A DNA stretch of 37,899 nucleotides from Clostridia bacterium (lineage in GTDB: Bacteria; Bacillota; Clostridia; UBA1212; UBA1255): contig JAGCTF010000062.1 of NCBI GenBank assembly GCA_017963755.1, positions 1 through 37,899 on the forward strand. The letters are read 5' to 3'. The position numbers and the translations under genes were made by a program. The notes under the pieces were generated by a model. The model worked only from the letters and a program-made list of their open reading frames with translations. It was not told the origin of the DNA and made no database searches. Positions 7,938 to 16,646 of this stretch are shown piece after piece. Within the stretch, counting starts at the first letter, position 1. Every line of letters begins with the position of its first letter.

Positions 7938-10253
7938 TCATCTGTTGTAATAATTGATCAGGCAGCCGGATAAGAGTATGTCTCTTTCTGAATCACTGAG
8001 ATCTCCGACTGTAAATACGGTCTCGCTTTTTTCACCGTTCACATGTATGATCACGGCTTTTATCTTATTTACGCGCCCTTCGAGCAGCGCTCTGATACCT
8101 TCTATGAATATCCTGTCGCCGCATGAAAGGTCAAGCGTTTCGAACGATTCCGTAATGAGCGGCAGCATGCCCCAGTTTATGAGATTGCTCCTGTAGCGTT
8201 TCGTAGCGTACGCCGAAGCGATGTTTGCGAATCCGCCGAGCACTTTCTGACATGACGCTGCCTGTTCTCTGGCAGATCCGTCACCCGGTTTAACGGCGCA
8301 TACGACGCTGCCTATCTGTGTATTTCTGACAAGTCTCAGCCAGTCTCCGAAACCTTCGTACGCTTTTTCAAGTGCACCGTTCGCATCCACTCCGCCGCTC
8401 AGGTATGACAATCTCGCGCGTTCCGTTTCCCTTACTTTCAGGCTCCGGTCAACGTATCCCGGATCTTTTCTCGAAAGTGCGAATCTTGAGAGGCGCTCCG
8501 GATTCGATCTGTACGACGAAGTTTCGCCGCTGGGAATAAGTTCATCTGTCGTTGTCACCGGGTCTTTTATGACGGACGCGACTTCAAGCAGTATGTTTTC
8601 CGTGAGCGCTTCCATGTGAGGCCAGTCAGATATGTTCGGGCCGAATACGAGCGGCTCATCCGGCGAAGGGGCGCCCCAGCCGTTATAGACGCGGTTCTGA
8701 TAAACTCTGCCGTCGAAGGAGTATTGTCCCGGTCTGGGCGACGAATATATATCTTCTATACCGCTGACCGAAGTGGCGGGTGTAAGGATCCCGTGATTCA
8801 GAGCGGTCGCGGCGATAGAGGCGGCATCCATCAGTGCCACCCATGCGTTCTGCCCCTCTCCCGGTTTGGAGCCTTCGCGGTTCGGAAAGTTTCTGGTGGT
8901 GTGGCGTACGGAGAAAGCGTTGTTCGAAGGTACGTCTCCTGCTCCGAAACACGGTCCGCAGAAGCAGGAACGCACGGTGGCTCCGGCGAGGGTCAATTCT
9001 CCGAGCGCGCCGTTTTTCATCAGTTCCAGATAAACCGGTTCGCTCGCGGGATACACGGACAACGAAAAAGCGTCCGGACCGATGTTGCCCGCGCCTATTA
9101 TATCCGCGGCTCTGCAGATATTCTCAAACGTTCCGCCCGAGCAGCCTGCGATCACGCCCTGGTCAACGTGCATTGCCCCGTCGTAATATTTGGAAGTAAG
9201 CGACCCTTCCTTTATCGAGCCGCCAGCCTGCTCCATCGCACGCTTCTCCGTCTCCCGAAGAATGTCCTGCGGATCCTCAAGGAACCGCCTTATAGTGTAA
9301 GTATTGCTCGGATGGAAAGGCAGTGCGATCATCGGTTCGACCGTAGAAAGATCGACGTATACGAGTCCGTCATACAACGCGCCTTCACCGGGTACGAGTT
9401 CCGCATAATCATCCGCGCGGCCGTGTATTTCAAGATACTTCCTGACTTTTTCGTCAGTCTGCCATACGGATGACCAGCACGTCGTCTCGGTCGTCATAAC
9501 GTCTATTCCGATGCGGAAATCCATAGAAAGCGACTTGACTCCGGGGCCCGTGAATTCCATCACTTTATTTTTAACGAAACCGTTTTTAAACGTTGCGCCT
9601 ATGATCGCGAGGGCAACGTCCTGCGGTCCCACTCCGGGCGCCGGCGTTCCGTTAAGATAGATACATATTACTTCGGGATCATTTATCTCGTACGGCCGCC
9701 CGAGCAGCTGCTTTACAAGTTCGGGACCGCCCTCGCCCACCGCGAGAGTGCCTATAGCCCCGTAGCGGGTATGGCTGTCCGAACCGATGATCATTTTTCC
9801 GCATCCGGCATGCATCTCGCGCATATACTGGTGGATAACTGCCACGTGCGGAGGCACGAATATTCCTCCGTATTTTTTAGCGCATGATAATCCGAAACGG
9901 TGGTCGTCTTCGTTTATCGTTCCGCCTACCGCGCAAAGCGAATTGTGGCAGTTCGTAAGCACGTAAGGCACAGGGAATTCTTTAAGTCCGCTGGCTCTCG
10001 CCGTCTGGATGATACCGACGTACGTTATGTCGTGGGAGGCAAGTGCGTCAAATTTCAGACTTAGTTTTCCGCCTTCCTCGTCAGGGCCGGTAAGATGTGC
10101 GCTGATTATCCTGCGGGCGATCGTTTTTTTGCGTCCGCTGTCAATATCGTTTTCGGGGCTTTCTGTTCCCTGCTGCGCCTGTTCCTCAGCTCTTTCGGGC
10201 CTTCCGTTCTTCCATATTACTTTTCCGCCGTATAGCTCTATCACGCTGTTCAT
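7938..10253 (-). CDS. Aconitase-superfamily hydratase (YbhJ-like)
   Basis: The 771-residue protein has the aconitase fold signatures GSDSHT (157-162), GCSGGTFEN with cluster ligand Cys371, and CFCGPCFGAGD with Cys432 and Cys435, as expected for a [4Fe-4S] dehydratase. A swivel domain lies at the C-terminus. Length and divergent motifs fit the group of 'hydratases' related to E. coli YbhJ rather than housekeeping AcnA/AcnB or the two-subunit LeuCD. The substrate is therefore uncertain; citrate/isocitrate is possible but not shown. It has its own promoter (10339-10367) and may read through a 58-base gap into the LTA-like gene and ilvBN-cimA. A link to citramalate or isopropylmalate isomerisation is only speculation from position. 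Confidence 0.8.
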   Translation of the reverse strand: MNSVIELYGGKVIWKNGRPERAEEQAQQGTESPENDIDSGRKKTIARRIISAHLTGPDEEGGKLSLKFDALASHDITYVGIIQTARASGLKEFPVPYVLTNCHNSLCAVGGTINEDDHRFGLSCAKKYGGIFVPPHVAVIHQYMREMHAGCGKMIIGSDSHTRYGAIGTLAVGEGGPELVKQLLGRPYEINDPEVICIYLNGTPAPGVGPQDVALAIIGATFKNGFVKNKVMEFTGPGVKSLSMDFRIGIDVMTTETTCWSSVWQTDEKVRKYLEIHGRADDYAELVPGEGALYDGLVYVDLSTVEPMIALPFHPSNTYTIRRFLEDPQDILRETEKRAMEQAGGSIKEGSLTSKYYDGAMHVDQGVIAGCSGGTFENICRAADIIGAGNIGPDAFSLSVYPASEPVYLELMKNGALGELTLAGATVRSCFCGPCFGAGDVPSNNAFSVRHTTRNFPNREGSKPGEGQNAWVALMDAASIAATALNHGILTPATSVSGIEDIYSSPRPGQYSFDGRVYQNRVYNGWGAPSPDEPLVFGPNISDWPHMEALTENILLEVASVIKDPVTTTDELIPSGETSSYRSNPERLSRFALSRKDPGYVDRSLKVRETERARLSYLSGGVDANGALEKAYEGFGDWLRLVRNTQIGSVVCAVKPGDGSAREQAASCQKVLGGFANIASAYATKRYRSNLINWGMLPLITESFETLDLSCGDRIFIEGIRALLEGRVNKIKAVIIHVNGEKSETVFTVGDLSDSERDILLSGCLINYYNR

Positions 10254-10338
10254 CTCCGGTCGTGTATAGTATTAAAAACGCACTTTAAACCCTTTCCCCG
10301 GGCAGCTGCGTTTAAGCGGTACATCTTCCGCCATTATT

Positions 10339-10367
10339 ATTTTACCACAAAACTGTCTGTTAAGCAA
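10339..10367 (-). promoter_or_regulatory. Promoter of the aconitase-like hydratase gene
   Basis: On the minus strand TTGCTT (10362-10367) and TAAAAT (10339-10344) are 17 bases apart, with an extended TGG before the -10. The -35 overlaps the T-run of the terminator of the upstream gene, so the terminator and the next promoter are interleaved. The predicted leader is about 80 bases. Confidence 0.6.
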
Positions 10368-10404
10368 AAATAAAAACCCCGGGGCAGTTAACGCTCCCCC
10401 GGGG
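10366..10404 (-). terminator. Rho-independent terminator after the discoidin-domain gene
   Basis: Read on the minus strand, CCCCGGGG (10397-10404) pairs with CCCCGGGG (10377-10384) across a 12-base loop and is followed by TTTTTATTTTTG. This ends transcription of the membrane-anchored surface-protein gene 52 bases after its stop. Confidence 0.8.
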
Positions 10405-10455
10405 CACTCGGCCGGACGGTACCGGTCGATCAGTTTAAGTTACCAGAAAAGGTTA

Positions 10456-11940
10456 TTATTTTTTCTTTTTCTTTGCGGCAATGATTCCGATCACGGCGCC
10501 TGCAATGACAAGTACGCCTGCGCAGATACCGATGATAAGGCCTACGTTGGTCTTCTTTCCTTCGGTGTTCTTGTTCTGATCGTCAGAATTACCTTTGTCT
10601 GTAGCAGCATTGTCCGCGGTAGCATCGGCGGGTTTGTCGGTCTTGTTCTCGACAGAAGCGTCGGTCGCAGGAGCTTCGGTAGCTACGGGTGCTTCAGTCG
10701 CCTGCTCGGTAGGCTTCGGAGTCTTGGGGATCTCTACGCCGAATACTTCGACTTCATCGATTCCGGAATAGAAAGTACCGTCGGTAACTGTGCTCGCCTT
10801 GGTGATGTGTAACATAACGTATGCGGCTTTCTGATTTACTGCGTACGTGAACGGGTCAAGTATAGGAGCCTGCTTTTCGCTGATCCCTGTTTCGCTCGCC
10901 ACCGTTACCCAGTCAGATCCGTTTTCCGAGATCATGATCTCATAATCTGAAGGCATATTCGCACCCTTGAGGAAATTCATCGGAGTGATGCGGATGGCGG
11001 AAACGTCGTACAGACCTTCAAGGTCGATCATAGCATAAACGCTCGTTTCACGTTTGGGAGTACCTACGTACCAGCCGAGAGGCATATCGGTCGGGATATT
11101 AGCCTGAGGAACTTCAGATACGATGCCGTCGGTGATGTTGTTAACCGTAAACCATGTATTATCGAACAGTGTTCCGTTATAGTCATCATCGAAATTGACC
11201 TCGATCTCTTTTTCAAGAGCTACGTTTACGGCATTGTCCGGTATCGTCACTTCGCCCTGTTCTGCGGGCGCATCGGTAGCTGCGGGCGCATCGGTGGGAT
11301 CCGCGGGAGCTTCGGTTGCTGCGGGTGTTTCGGTAGCGTCACCGGTCTCAGGCTGTGTGCTTCCTTCGCCGTAAATAATGGTAATGCCAAGGCCGTCTTT
11401 TCCTCCGGTGTTCTGCATCATAGCTGCGTCAATTTCGAATTCGGCGTCGTCATCGGCAGGTTCGCCCTGGGCAATTACGATGTACGCCTGTTCTTCAGTG
11501 AGCTGCCAGATGCGCAGGCAGTATCTGCCCGCAGGCTGCTGATCGAACGTCCATACGAAATCGGTAACGTCGCAGTCGCACGTTCTTACTTCGCGGACAA
11601 CGGCATCTTCGGATTTGTAGTCCTCGGCATATTTTCCGGCTTCTGCTTTGAACAGCGCGAATTCAACTTCGCACGGAACGATTCCTTCAAAGTTATTAGG
11701 ATTTCCCGACCAGTATGGGATCGCGATAGATGCAAAAGGTTTTGCGGCTGTGAACGTGGCGGCAACGAAGCTGTCTTCAGAATAGCATACCCACGGCGGA
11801 CCGGATACACTGGCAAGCCAGAATCCTATGTTCGGAGTGTCTTCAATAAGCGAGTACGTGTCTTCTTCTGCGGATGCGAATACGGTGCAAAGCGACAGCA
11901 TAAGCACTAAAGCCAGCATACATATGATGATCTTCTTCAT
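10456..11940 (-). CDS. Surface protein with F5/8 type C-like domain, C-terminal anchor
   Basis: The 494-residue protein starts at ATG 11940 behind AAGGAGG; longer upstream frames lack such a site. It has a Sec signal peptide ending around FASA, an N-terminal domain of about 165 residues that I do not recognise, an Ala/Thr/Pro-rich linker (repeats like ATEAPAD, TDAPAATDAPA), and a discoidin/F5-8C-like carbohydrate-binding domain around 225-400 (NITDG..., then YDVSAIRITP, SDYEIMISENGSDW and DEVEVFGVE). A second Thr/Ala/Asp-rich linker follows, then one membrane helix and a KKKKK stop-transfer tail. It is therefore displayed on the outer face of the membrane and probably binds glycans. No LPXTG motif is present. 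It is divergently transcribed from a glycosidase-like lipoprotein. Confidence 0.78.
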   Translation of the reverse strand: MKKIIICMLALVLMLSLCTVFASAEEDTYSLIEDTPNIGFWLASVSGPPWVCYSEDSFVAATFTAAKPFASIAIPYWSGNPNNFEGIVPCEVEFALFKAEAGKYAEDYKSEDAVVREVRTCDCDVTDFVWTFDQQPAGRYCLRIWQLTEEQAYIVIAQGEPADDDAEFEIDAAMMQNTGGKDGLGITIIYGEGSTQPETGDATETPAATEAPADPTDAPAATDAPAEQGEVTIPDNAVNVALEKEIEVNFDDDYNGTLFDNTWFTVNNITDGIVSEVPQANIPTDMPLGWYVGTPKRETSVYAMIDLEGLYDVSAIRITPMNFLKGANMPSDYEIMISENGSDWVTVASETGISEKQAPILDPFTYAVNQKAAYVMLHITKASTVTDGTFYSGIDEVEVFGVEIPKTPKPTEQATEAPVATEAPATDASVENKTDKPADATADNAATDKGNSDDQNKNTEGKKTNVGLIIGICAGVLVIAGAVIGIIAAKKKKK

Positions 11941-12042
11941 TTGTTTTCCTCCTTTTTTTGTTTTGCGGCAATCATATTGAAAAGTAAGATTTTTCCGATT
12001 TAAAATGATGCCGCAGCCATTGAATGGCAGTCTAACGGGCGT

Positions 12043-12071
12043 ATTGTAGTACATTTTTGGGCTGTTTGCAA
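12043..12071 (-). promoter_or_regulatory. Promoter of the discoidin-domain surface protein gene
   Basis: On the minus strand TTGCAA (12066-12071) and TACAAT (12043-12048) are separated by 17 bases. The start site should be near 12036, giving a leader of about 95 bases before the ATG at 11940. Confidence 0.65.
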
Positions 12072-12104
12072 CATAAAAAAACAGTATCGGCAATTATCAC
12101 TCGC

Positions 12105-12134
12105 TTGATATTCAGCGGAGGATGATGGTAAAAT
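12105..12134 (+). promoter_or_regulatory. Promoter of the GH99-like lipoprotein gene
   Basis: TTGATA (12105-12110) and TAAAAT (12129-12134, with extended TGG) are 18 bases apart. The start site near 12141 leaves a leader of only about 16 bases, with GGAGG directly at its 5' end. It lies back to back with the minus-strand promoter at 12043-12071. Confidence 0.5.
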
Positions 12135-12155
12135 ACACAGCGGAGGATTGATATC

Positions 12156-13871
12156 ATGCGAATCAAAATAAATATAGTAAGCATAAAAAAGATCGCGGCA
12201 CTTGTGCTCGCGGCAGTCATTGCCGCCGGGATCGCGGCATTCAGCGGATGCAGCAAGGCTGACGTAACCGAAGAGCCCGGAAAAGCGACGCAGGCGCCTC
12301 CCACTCAGGAGCCTGAAGCACTGAAAGAGCCGGAGCCCGTTGACCTCGGTACAGGGAGGCCGCTGGCAGATATATTGGAAGGAGCTGGTGTTAAAATGAG
12401 CAGAAGATACTATCGGAAAGGGTTCGTGGTTGCCGTACCCGTCGGAAAGCATTACGGGTTCTGGGGACTTGCGAAGTCAGAACTTATGAAGGACGAGCGC
12501 TGGGCGGTGAATACCCTTCTCGGCGACCGCGTTTATACGACCGCGTTTTTCATTGCCAACGCCCTCGGAATGAGGCTCACGCAGACCGATGACAGCGTCG
12601 AGTTTAAGCTGAACGACATTGTCACCCTGTCATTTAAGACCGGCGAGAATAAAGCGACGCTGAACGGGACTGAATATCCTGCATATCCTGCCCAGAAGAG
12701 CGGCGCGAACATATTCATCGACTGCGGGACCGTTGCCGCCCTGCTCGGGTACGAATCATATTTCGATGCCGCGGAAGGCATCTTTCTGATGTACCCTTCC
12801 GATATTGAAGCGGATGCCGCAGAGCAGATCAATATCTATAAAGAACGCATTCAGCTTTATGAAACGGTCGTTTTCAATACCGACGACGTTCCGTGCGATA
12901 CGACCGGCTCTGGCCTCTACGAGCCCGTCGCTTTTGAAGACAGGCAGGTCGGAGTCGCGTACACTACGTGGTTCAGAGCGGATTCTTCGTGGGGTAAAAA
13001 TTACACGTGGGATCTTCCGATGCTTGGTAAATACCGTTCCGACGACGAGGCGGTCATATATCAGCACGGTGTGTGGCTCGCGAATGCAGGGGTGGATTTC
13101 GTATTTGTGGACTGGTCGAACGACATTGCATACGAACCGACTACGATGCATGATCTGCGTAAAGATTTCAGTATGATAGAAGACGCAACTGAGGTGCTGT
13201 TCAGAGTGTGGGGAACTATCCCCGGCGCTCCCAAGATCTGCATCTTCTCAGGCCCCGGGCACGTTCAGTCGGATCAGGATACTTTTAAGAACGGCAGGAT
13301 GAAGGCCAAGAACGACCAGATCTATAAGACGTTTATCGAGAACGAAGAGTTTAACAAGATGTATTACTATTACGAGGGAAAGCCGCTGCTCATGTGCTAC
13401 GGTGCGACGCCTTCGTTTGCGCGCTCTGAGAACGAATACGTTGACGACAGATTTACTATACGGTGGGTCACCGGTTACGTAGGTCAGCAAGGTATCCTGC
13501 ACGATAAAGCGACGCTGGTCTCGACATTCCACTGGAGCTGGGAGGAGCGCGGAGCTCAGACGTTCACGGTCAAGAACGGGAAGCCGGAGGCAATGACCGT
13601 TGTCGCTTCATGGAGGAAGCAGAGTAAAGAGGGGCAGCCCGGTTATATCGCTCCGGGGCTTCGTGACGGGGGCAATACGTTTAAGATGCAGTGGGCGCGT
13701 GCCGATCTTATCGGGCCGAAATTTGCGCTTATCGTTTCGTTTAACGAGTGGCACCTCGGGGAGCAGATTTCCTTGGAGAACAGCAAGGATATCGAGCCTT
13801 CTGAGACGCTTGGATCGCTGTATCTGGATATTATGACTGAGCAGATAAGGAAATTTAAGGGGAAGGCGTAA
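12156..13871 (+). CDS. Lipoprotein with GH71/GH99-like catalytic domain
   Basis: The 571-residue protein has a lipoprotein signal (hydrophobic segment, then AAFSGC with lipidated Cys32) and a Pro/Glu-rich linker. A domain at about 95-215 resembles the copper-amine-oxidase N-terminal-like repeat of clostridial wall proteins (ATLNGTEYPAYP, FIDCGTVAALLG). The C-terminal part is a (beta/alpha)8-type region: VGVAYTTWFR, AGVDFVFVDWSND and finally SFNEWHLGEQISLE with Asn530-Glu531. The NEWH pattern is characteristic of GH99 endo-alpha-mannosidases and the related GH71/WbsX group, so an alpha-glycan-hydrolysing, membrane-tethered enzyme is likely. Family placement is approximate and the substrate is unknown. 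Its 3' end overlaps the convergent YoaK gene by 17 bases. Confidence 0.72.
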   Translation: MRIKINIVSIKKIAALVLAAVIAAGIAAFSGCSKADVTEEPGKATQAPPTQEPEALKEPEPVDLGTGRPLADILEGAGVKMSRRYYRKGFVVAVPVGKHYGFWGLAKSELMKDERWAVNTLLGDRVYTTAFFIANALGMRLTQTDDSVEFKLNDIVTLSFKTGENKATLNGTEYPAYPAQKSGANIFIDCGTVAALLGYESYFDAAEGIFLMYPSDIEADAAEQINIYKERIQLYETVVFNTDDVPCDTTGSGLYEPVAFEDRQVGVAYTTWFRADSSWGKNYTWDLPMLGKYRSDDEAVIYQHGVWLANAGVDFVFVDWSNDIAYEPTTMHDLRKDFSMIEDATEVLFRVWGTIPGAPKICIFSGPGHVQSDQDTFKNGRMKAKNDQIYKTFIENEEFNKMYYYYEGKPLLMCYGATPSFARSENEYVDDRFTIRWVTGYVGQQGILHDKATLVSTFHWSWEERGAQTFTVKNGKPEAMTVVASWRKQSKEGQPGYIAPGLRDGGNTFKMQWARADLIGPKFALIVSFNEWHLGEQISLENSKDIEPSETLGSLYLDIMTEQIRKFKGKA

Positions 13872-14592
13872 CGTCATTGACCGCGCCGGAATGAGATGCT
13901 TCAGGAGACGTTCCTGTTTTATCCGCCGCTGCGGTCTTGTCCGGTCTTGATTTTATAAACATTATCCCGAACACGAGCAGAAGCGCCGCGGCGGAGATCA
14001 GGATCGAACGGAGACCGAGAACCGTTGACAGTACGCCGCCTGTTCCTGCGCCGAGCGCAAAGATCAATATTACTCCGAAGTAGAAAAGAGCGTAGTGAAG
14101 GCGCTCTTTTTTATGTTCATGGAGGTACAGCGATAGTTCTTCCGTGCCGCTGCGCAGATTTCCTATGATCATCGTGCTCGCGTACGTGAGTCCCCCCGCC
14201 TGCCTGAACGCCTGCACCTGCATGGCGCATGAAAAAGAGACGAGTACAGTTGCGACGGAATCCAATTCGTGCGGGATAAATGCCACTGCGGAAAGTACGG
14301 CTATCTCAGTGGCCAGGACGATCTGCTGCCAGCGCAGGCGCCGGCTGCTGCCGAAAAGAAAACTCACCCACGAGGTCAGAAAAATGCCTAAAATAAACGC
14401 CAGGACCGGGAACAGATAGTGAAGCACCCTGCCCCATTCCCTGTCGAACAGATGGCGGCTCATGAGCACTATGTTCCCTGTCTGGGCGTTTGCAAATACG
14501 TTTCCGCGCAAAAAATACGTGTACGCATCCTGAAACCCTCCTGAAAAAGAGAGTATCGCACTTATCAGAAAAGCTTTTCCCTTTCGGGTCAT
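13855..14592 (-). CDS. YoaK family (DUF1275) membrane protein
   Basis: The 245-residue protein has six to seven predicted membrane helices and the family-typical openings SGGFQDAYTYFLRGNVFANA and QTGNIVLMSRHL, then 'MQVQAFRQ' and 'TTIIGNLRSGTE'-like segments (here STMIIGNLRSGTE). This is the DUF1275/YoaK group, whose transport role is unproven. The C-terminal 30 residues are a polar Thr/Ala/Ser-rich tail. ATG 14592 has only a weak upstream ribosome site. The 3' end overlaps the convergent lipoprotein gene by 17 bases. It follows the DUF6273 lipoprotein gene by 51 bases and may be co-transcribed with it. Confidence 0.82.
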   Translation of the reverse strand: MTRKGKAFLISAILSFSGGFQDAYTYFLRGNVFANAQTGNIVLMSRHLFDREWGRVLHYLFPVLAFILGIFLTSWVSFLFGSSRRLRWQQIVLATEIAVLSAVAFIPHELDSVATVLVSFSCAMQVQAFRQAGGLTYASTMIIGNLRSGTEELSLYLHEHKKERLHYALFYFGVILIFALGAGTGGVLSTVLGLRSILISAAALLLVFGIMFIKSRPDKTAAADKTGTSPEASHSGAVNDVTPSP

Positions 14593-14643
14593 AATTATAA
14601 ACCTGTATAGCAGTAAGCCTGCAAACTTTTAAAAATCCGAATA

Positions 14644-15720
14644 TCAGCCTTCGGGTTTCTCGGTGATCCTCGCGGTAGGTCTGGGAGTGGGAGTTTCGAT
14701 CGGGCCTGCGGTCGGCAGCGTGTCGTCGATAGTTCTGACAGCACTCTTTGCGACAACGATGGCAGGACGGACACCGACTGTAAGATCAGCGGCACTGAAT
14801 CCGCCTTCATCTACGTCGCCGTTACGGTCAACGCCCTGGAAATACGTATTGAGGCCGGGGCTTCTGAGCCACCAGCTGCCGAATCTTGTTTTGTATTCTG
14901 CGGCGACACCGCGTTTTGCTGCATACGGAGTCGTGGCAGCCTGCATCGAAAGTTCATTTCCGAAATAGCCTTCAAGTTCATCCGCGGCAAATAAGTAGAC
15001 CAGATCTTCAGTATCTGCGCCGCCGGAAGTATTGAAAATCTCGTTCCCGGCAGTTTTATTCGTAACGGATTTTAACTGGGCGATCTCGTCTTCTTTAAAT
15101 GCACGGTCAATGAAGTTCCAGCTTTCGATATATTTTTCGCCGCTTCTCGCGTAGTCGTCAGTTCCGTTAAGCCAGTCCCTGATCGTAGATCCTTCCCACT
15201 GAACGACCGCATATTCGTCGAGGAACGGCTTTGCGTCAAGTATTTCGCGGGATATAAGCAGATAACTGTCTCCCATATCTTTAAGTATGATCCACTGTAT
15301 CTCCTGAACGCGGTAATATTTATTTCCTTCTTTTGCGTAATTGGTTATAGTGGTGACTCCGTCTTTCGTAACTTCTTCTACGTAATAGCCAGTCTGAATA
15401 TCGTATTTCGCTACTGTCACGCCCGTCACGTTTCCATCGGCATCTTTAGTCTCTGTTTCTTCTTCGACCCAGAGTCCGGTGACGTCGTCTATCTTTATGT
15501 TTTTGAACAGATTCGTGATCGAGCTCGGAGCGGCCGTATTGGGATATGACCCGAAAGCCACGAGCGATTCGGCGGCAGCTGTCGGTTTGGTCTGTACTTT
15601 TGGATCTCCGTGGGCAGGTGTCCAGTTGGACTCGCCTTTTTCTATTTCGGCGCAGCCGCAGAATAACATTACGGCGGCAACTGCGAGCGCGGCAAGTATG
15701 ATCAGTTTTTTATTTCTCAT
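14644..15720 (-). CDS. DUF6273 domain lipoprotein
   Basis: ATG 15720 is preceded by AGGAGG; the frame extends further upstream but without a signal. The 358-residue protein has a lipoprotein signal with MLFCGC (lipidated Cys23), a Thr/Pro linker and a domain with the features of DUF6273: 'VVQWEGSTIRDWLNG', 'IDRAFKEDEIAQL', then 'FGSWWLRSPG' and 'GVDRNGDV...GVRPAIVV'. These domains are common in exported proteins of clostridia and have no established function. The C-terminus is a Pro/Thr-rich tail (TPTPRPTARITEKPEG) with no anchor, so attachment is through the lipid. It is driven by a near-consensus promoter at 15786-15814. Confidence 0.8.
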   Translation of the reverse strand: MRNKKLIILAALAVAAVMLFCGCAEIEKGESNWTPAHGDPKVQTKPTAAAESLVAFGSYPNTAAPSSITNLFKNIKIDDVTGLWVEEETETKDADGNVTGVTVAKYDIQTGYYVEEVTKDGVTTITNYAKEGNKYYRVQEIQWIILKDMGDSYLLISREILDAKPFLDEYAVVQWEGSTIRDWLNGTDDYARSGEKYIESWNFIDRAFKEDEIAQLKSVTNKTAGNEIFNTSGGADTEDLVYLFAADELEGYFGNELSMQAATTPYAAKRGVAAEYKTRFGSWWLRSPGLNTYFQGVDRNGDVDEGGFSAADLTVGVRPAIVVAKSAVRTIDDTLPTAGPIETPTPRPTARITEKPEG

Positions 15721-15785
15721 GCTCTTTTCCTCCTGTACAAAACGGCTTTTACGTACGGTCGATCCCGCCCAAAGCCACACATATT

Positions 15786-15814
15786 AGTATACACTCCGGT
15801 GGATTTTCTGTCAA
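15786..15814 (-). promoter_or_regulatory. Near-consensus promoter of the DUF6273 lipoprotein gene
   Basis: On the minus strand TTGACA (15809-15814) and TATACT (15786-15791) are exactly 17 bases apart. This is among the strongest sigma-A-type promoters visible here and implies high or constitutive expression. Confidence 0.8.
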
Positions 15815-15847
15815 CTTTTTCAAATCGTCTGCGGATAAAACCGTAAA

Positions 15848-16606
15848 TCAATCTTCAAAAGGTTTTTTAATACCGAGAGCGGTCAGTTTTTCGTTGTACT
15901 CTTTAACTCTTTCAGGGAGATAATCTTCGACGCGGTGCCCGTCAAATCCGATCGATACTCTCGCGCCGGATCTGCGCACGATTTCCTGCTTTTCGGGATC
16001 GTCAAAGAAATCCACCATATATGTGTGGACTCTGTAATTATGGATAGAGTCGTAGCTGACGTTCATTTCCCAGAAAATGTTGTTGTCCGCCATCTTTGAA
16101 AAATAATAGAGCGGATCTTCGCCTCTTGCCCGTATGAACGAGAACAGATCGGTGTGCGCGATCCCGACGAGCGGAGTGCCGCAGCGTTTGGCGTACGCAA
16201 ACAGATCGCCTTTTGTCACCGAGATCGAGCTGTCAAGGTTTTCGATCAGGCAGTAGTCAAAGAACGAGATGTCTTCGTTTTCCGGAAGGCTGTGGATGCG
16301 GAATCCCACGCCGTCGTGCAGCGTGCATATCTCGATCCCTCTTTTTACTTCAATACGGTCCTTGTATTTTTCTTTTATAAGATTGATGTGGTCGAAATAT
16401 CTTCTGAGCGTTCTTTCGTACGAATTATGGAGCGATTCCGCGTCTGCGCAGTTAAAAGCCTGGAGGCGTGAATAACCTATTCCGTAGTTGTGGTCCGAAA
16501 TCCCGAACACGTCGAGACCGCCTGCGATAGCGGCTTCTACGATCGCCTCGGGGGCGTCTTTTCCGCAGAAAGAATAATAAGTATGAGAGTGCAGATCCTG
16601 TAACAT
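15848..16606 (-). CDS. PHP-domain metal-dependent phosphoesterase
   Basis: The 252-residue protein has the metal-binding motifs of the PHP family in order: DLHSHT (4-9), ISDHN near 36-40, a conserved KRGIEI segment around 90, GIAHTD near 147-152, and IGFDGH near 218-223. Stand-alone PHP proteins include histidinol phosphatase-like and nucleotide or polynucleotide phosphatases, and the substrate cannot be told here. The start ATG has AAAGGAG. It lies 40 bases after thiI on the same strand, so it is probably the last gene of the tRNA-modification operon, though a functional link is not established. Confidence 0.82.
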   Translation of the reverse strand: MLQDLHSHTYYSFCGKDAPEAIVEAAIAGGLDVFGISDHNYGIGYSRLQAFNCADAESLHNSYERTLRRYFDHINLIKEKYKDRIEVKRGIEICTLHDGVGFRIHSLPENEDISFFDYCLIENLDSSISVTKGDLFAYAKRCGTPLVGIAHTDLFSFIRARGEDPLYYFSKMADNNIFWEMNVSYDSIHNYRVHTYMVDFFDDPEKQEIVRRSGARVSIGFDGHRVEDYLPERVKEYNEKLTALGIKKPFED

Positions 16607-16646
16607 TGACCAAATCTCCTTTTTTATTTTTTCGGCTTTTCAGGTG

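Noticed and set aside
8616-9473. A 285-codon plus-strand frame opposite the hydratase
   Set aside because: Arg-rich antisense shadow; the opposite strand carries the iron-sulfur aconitase motifs.
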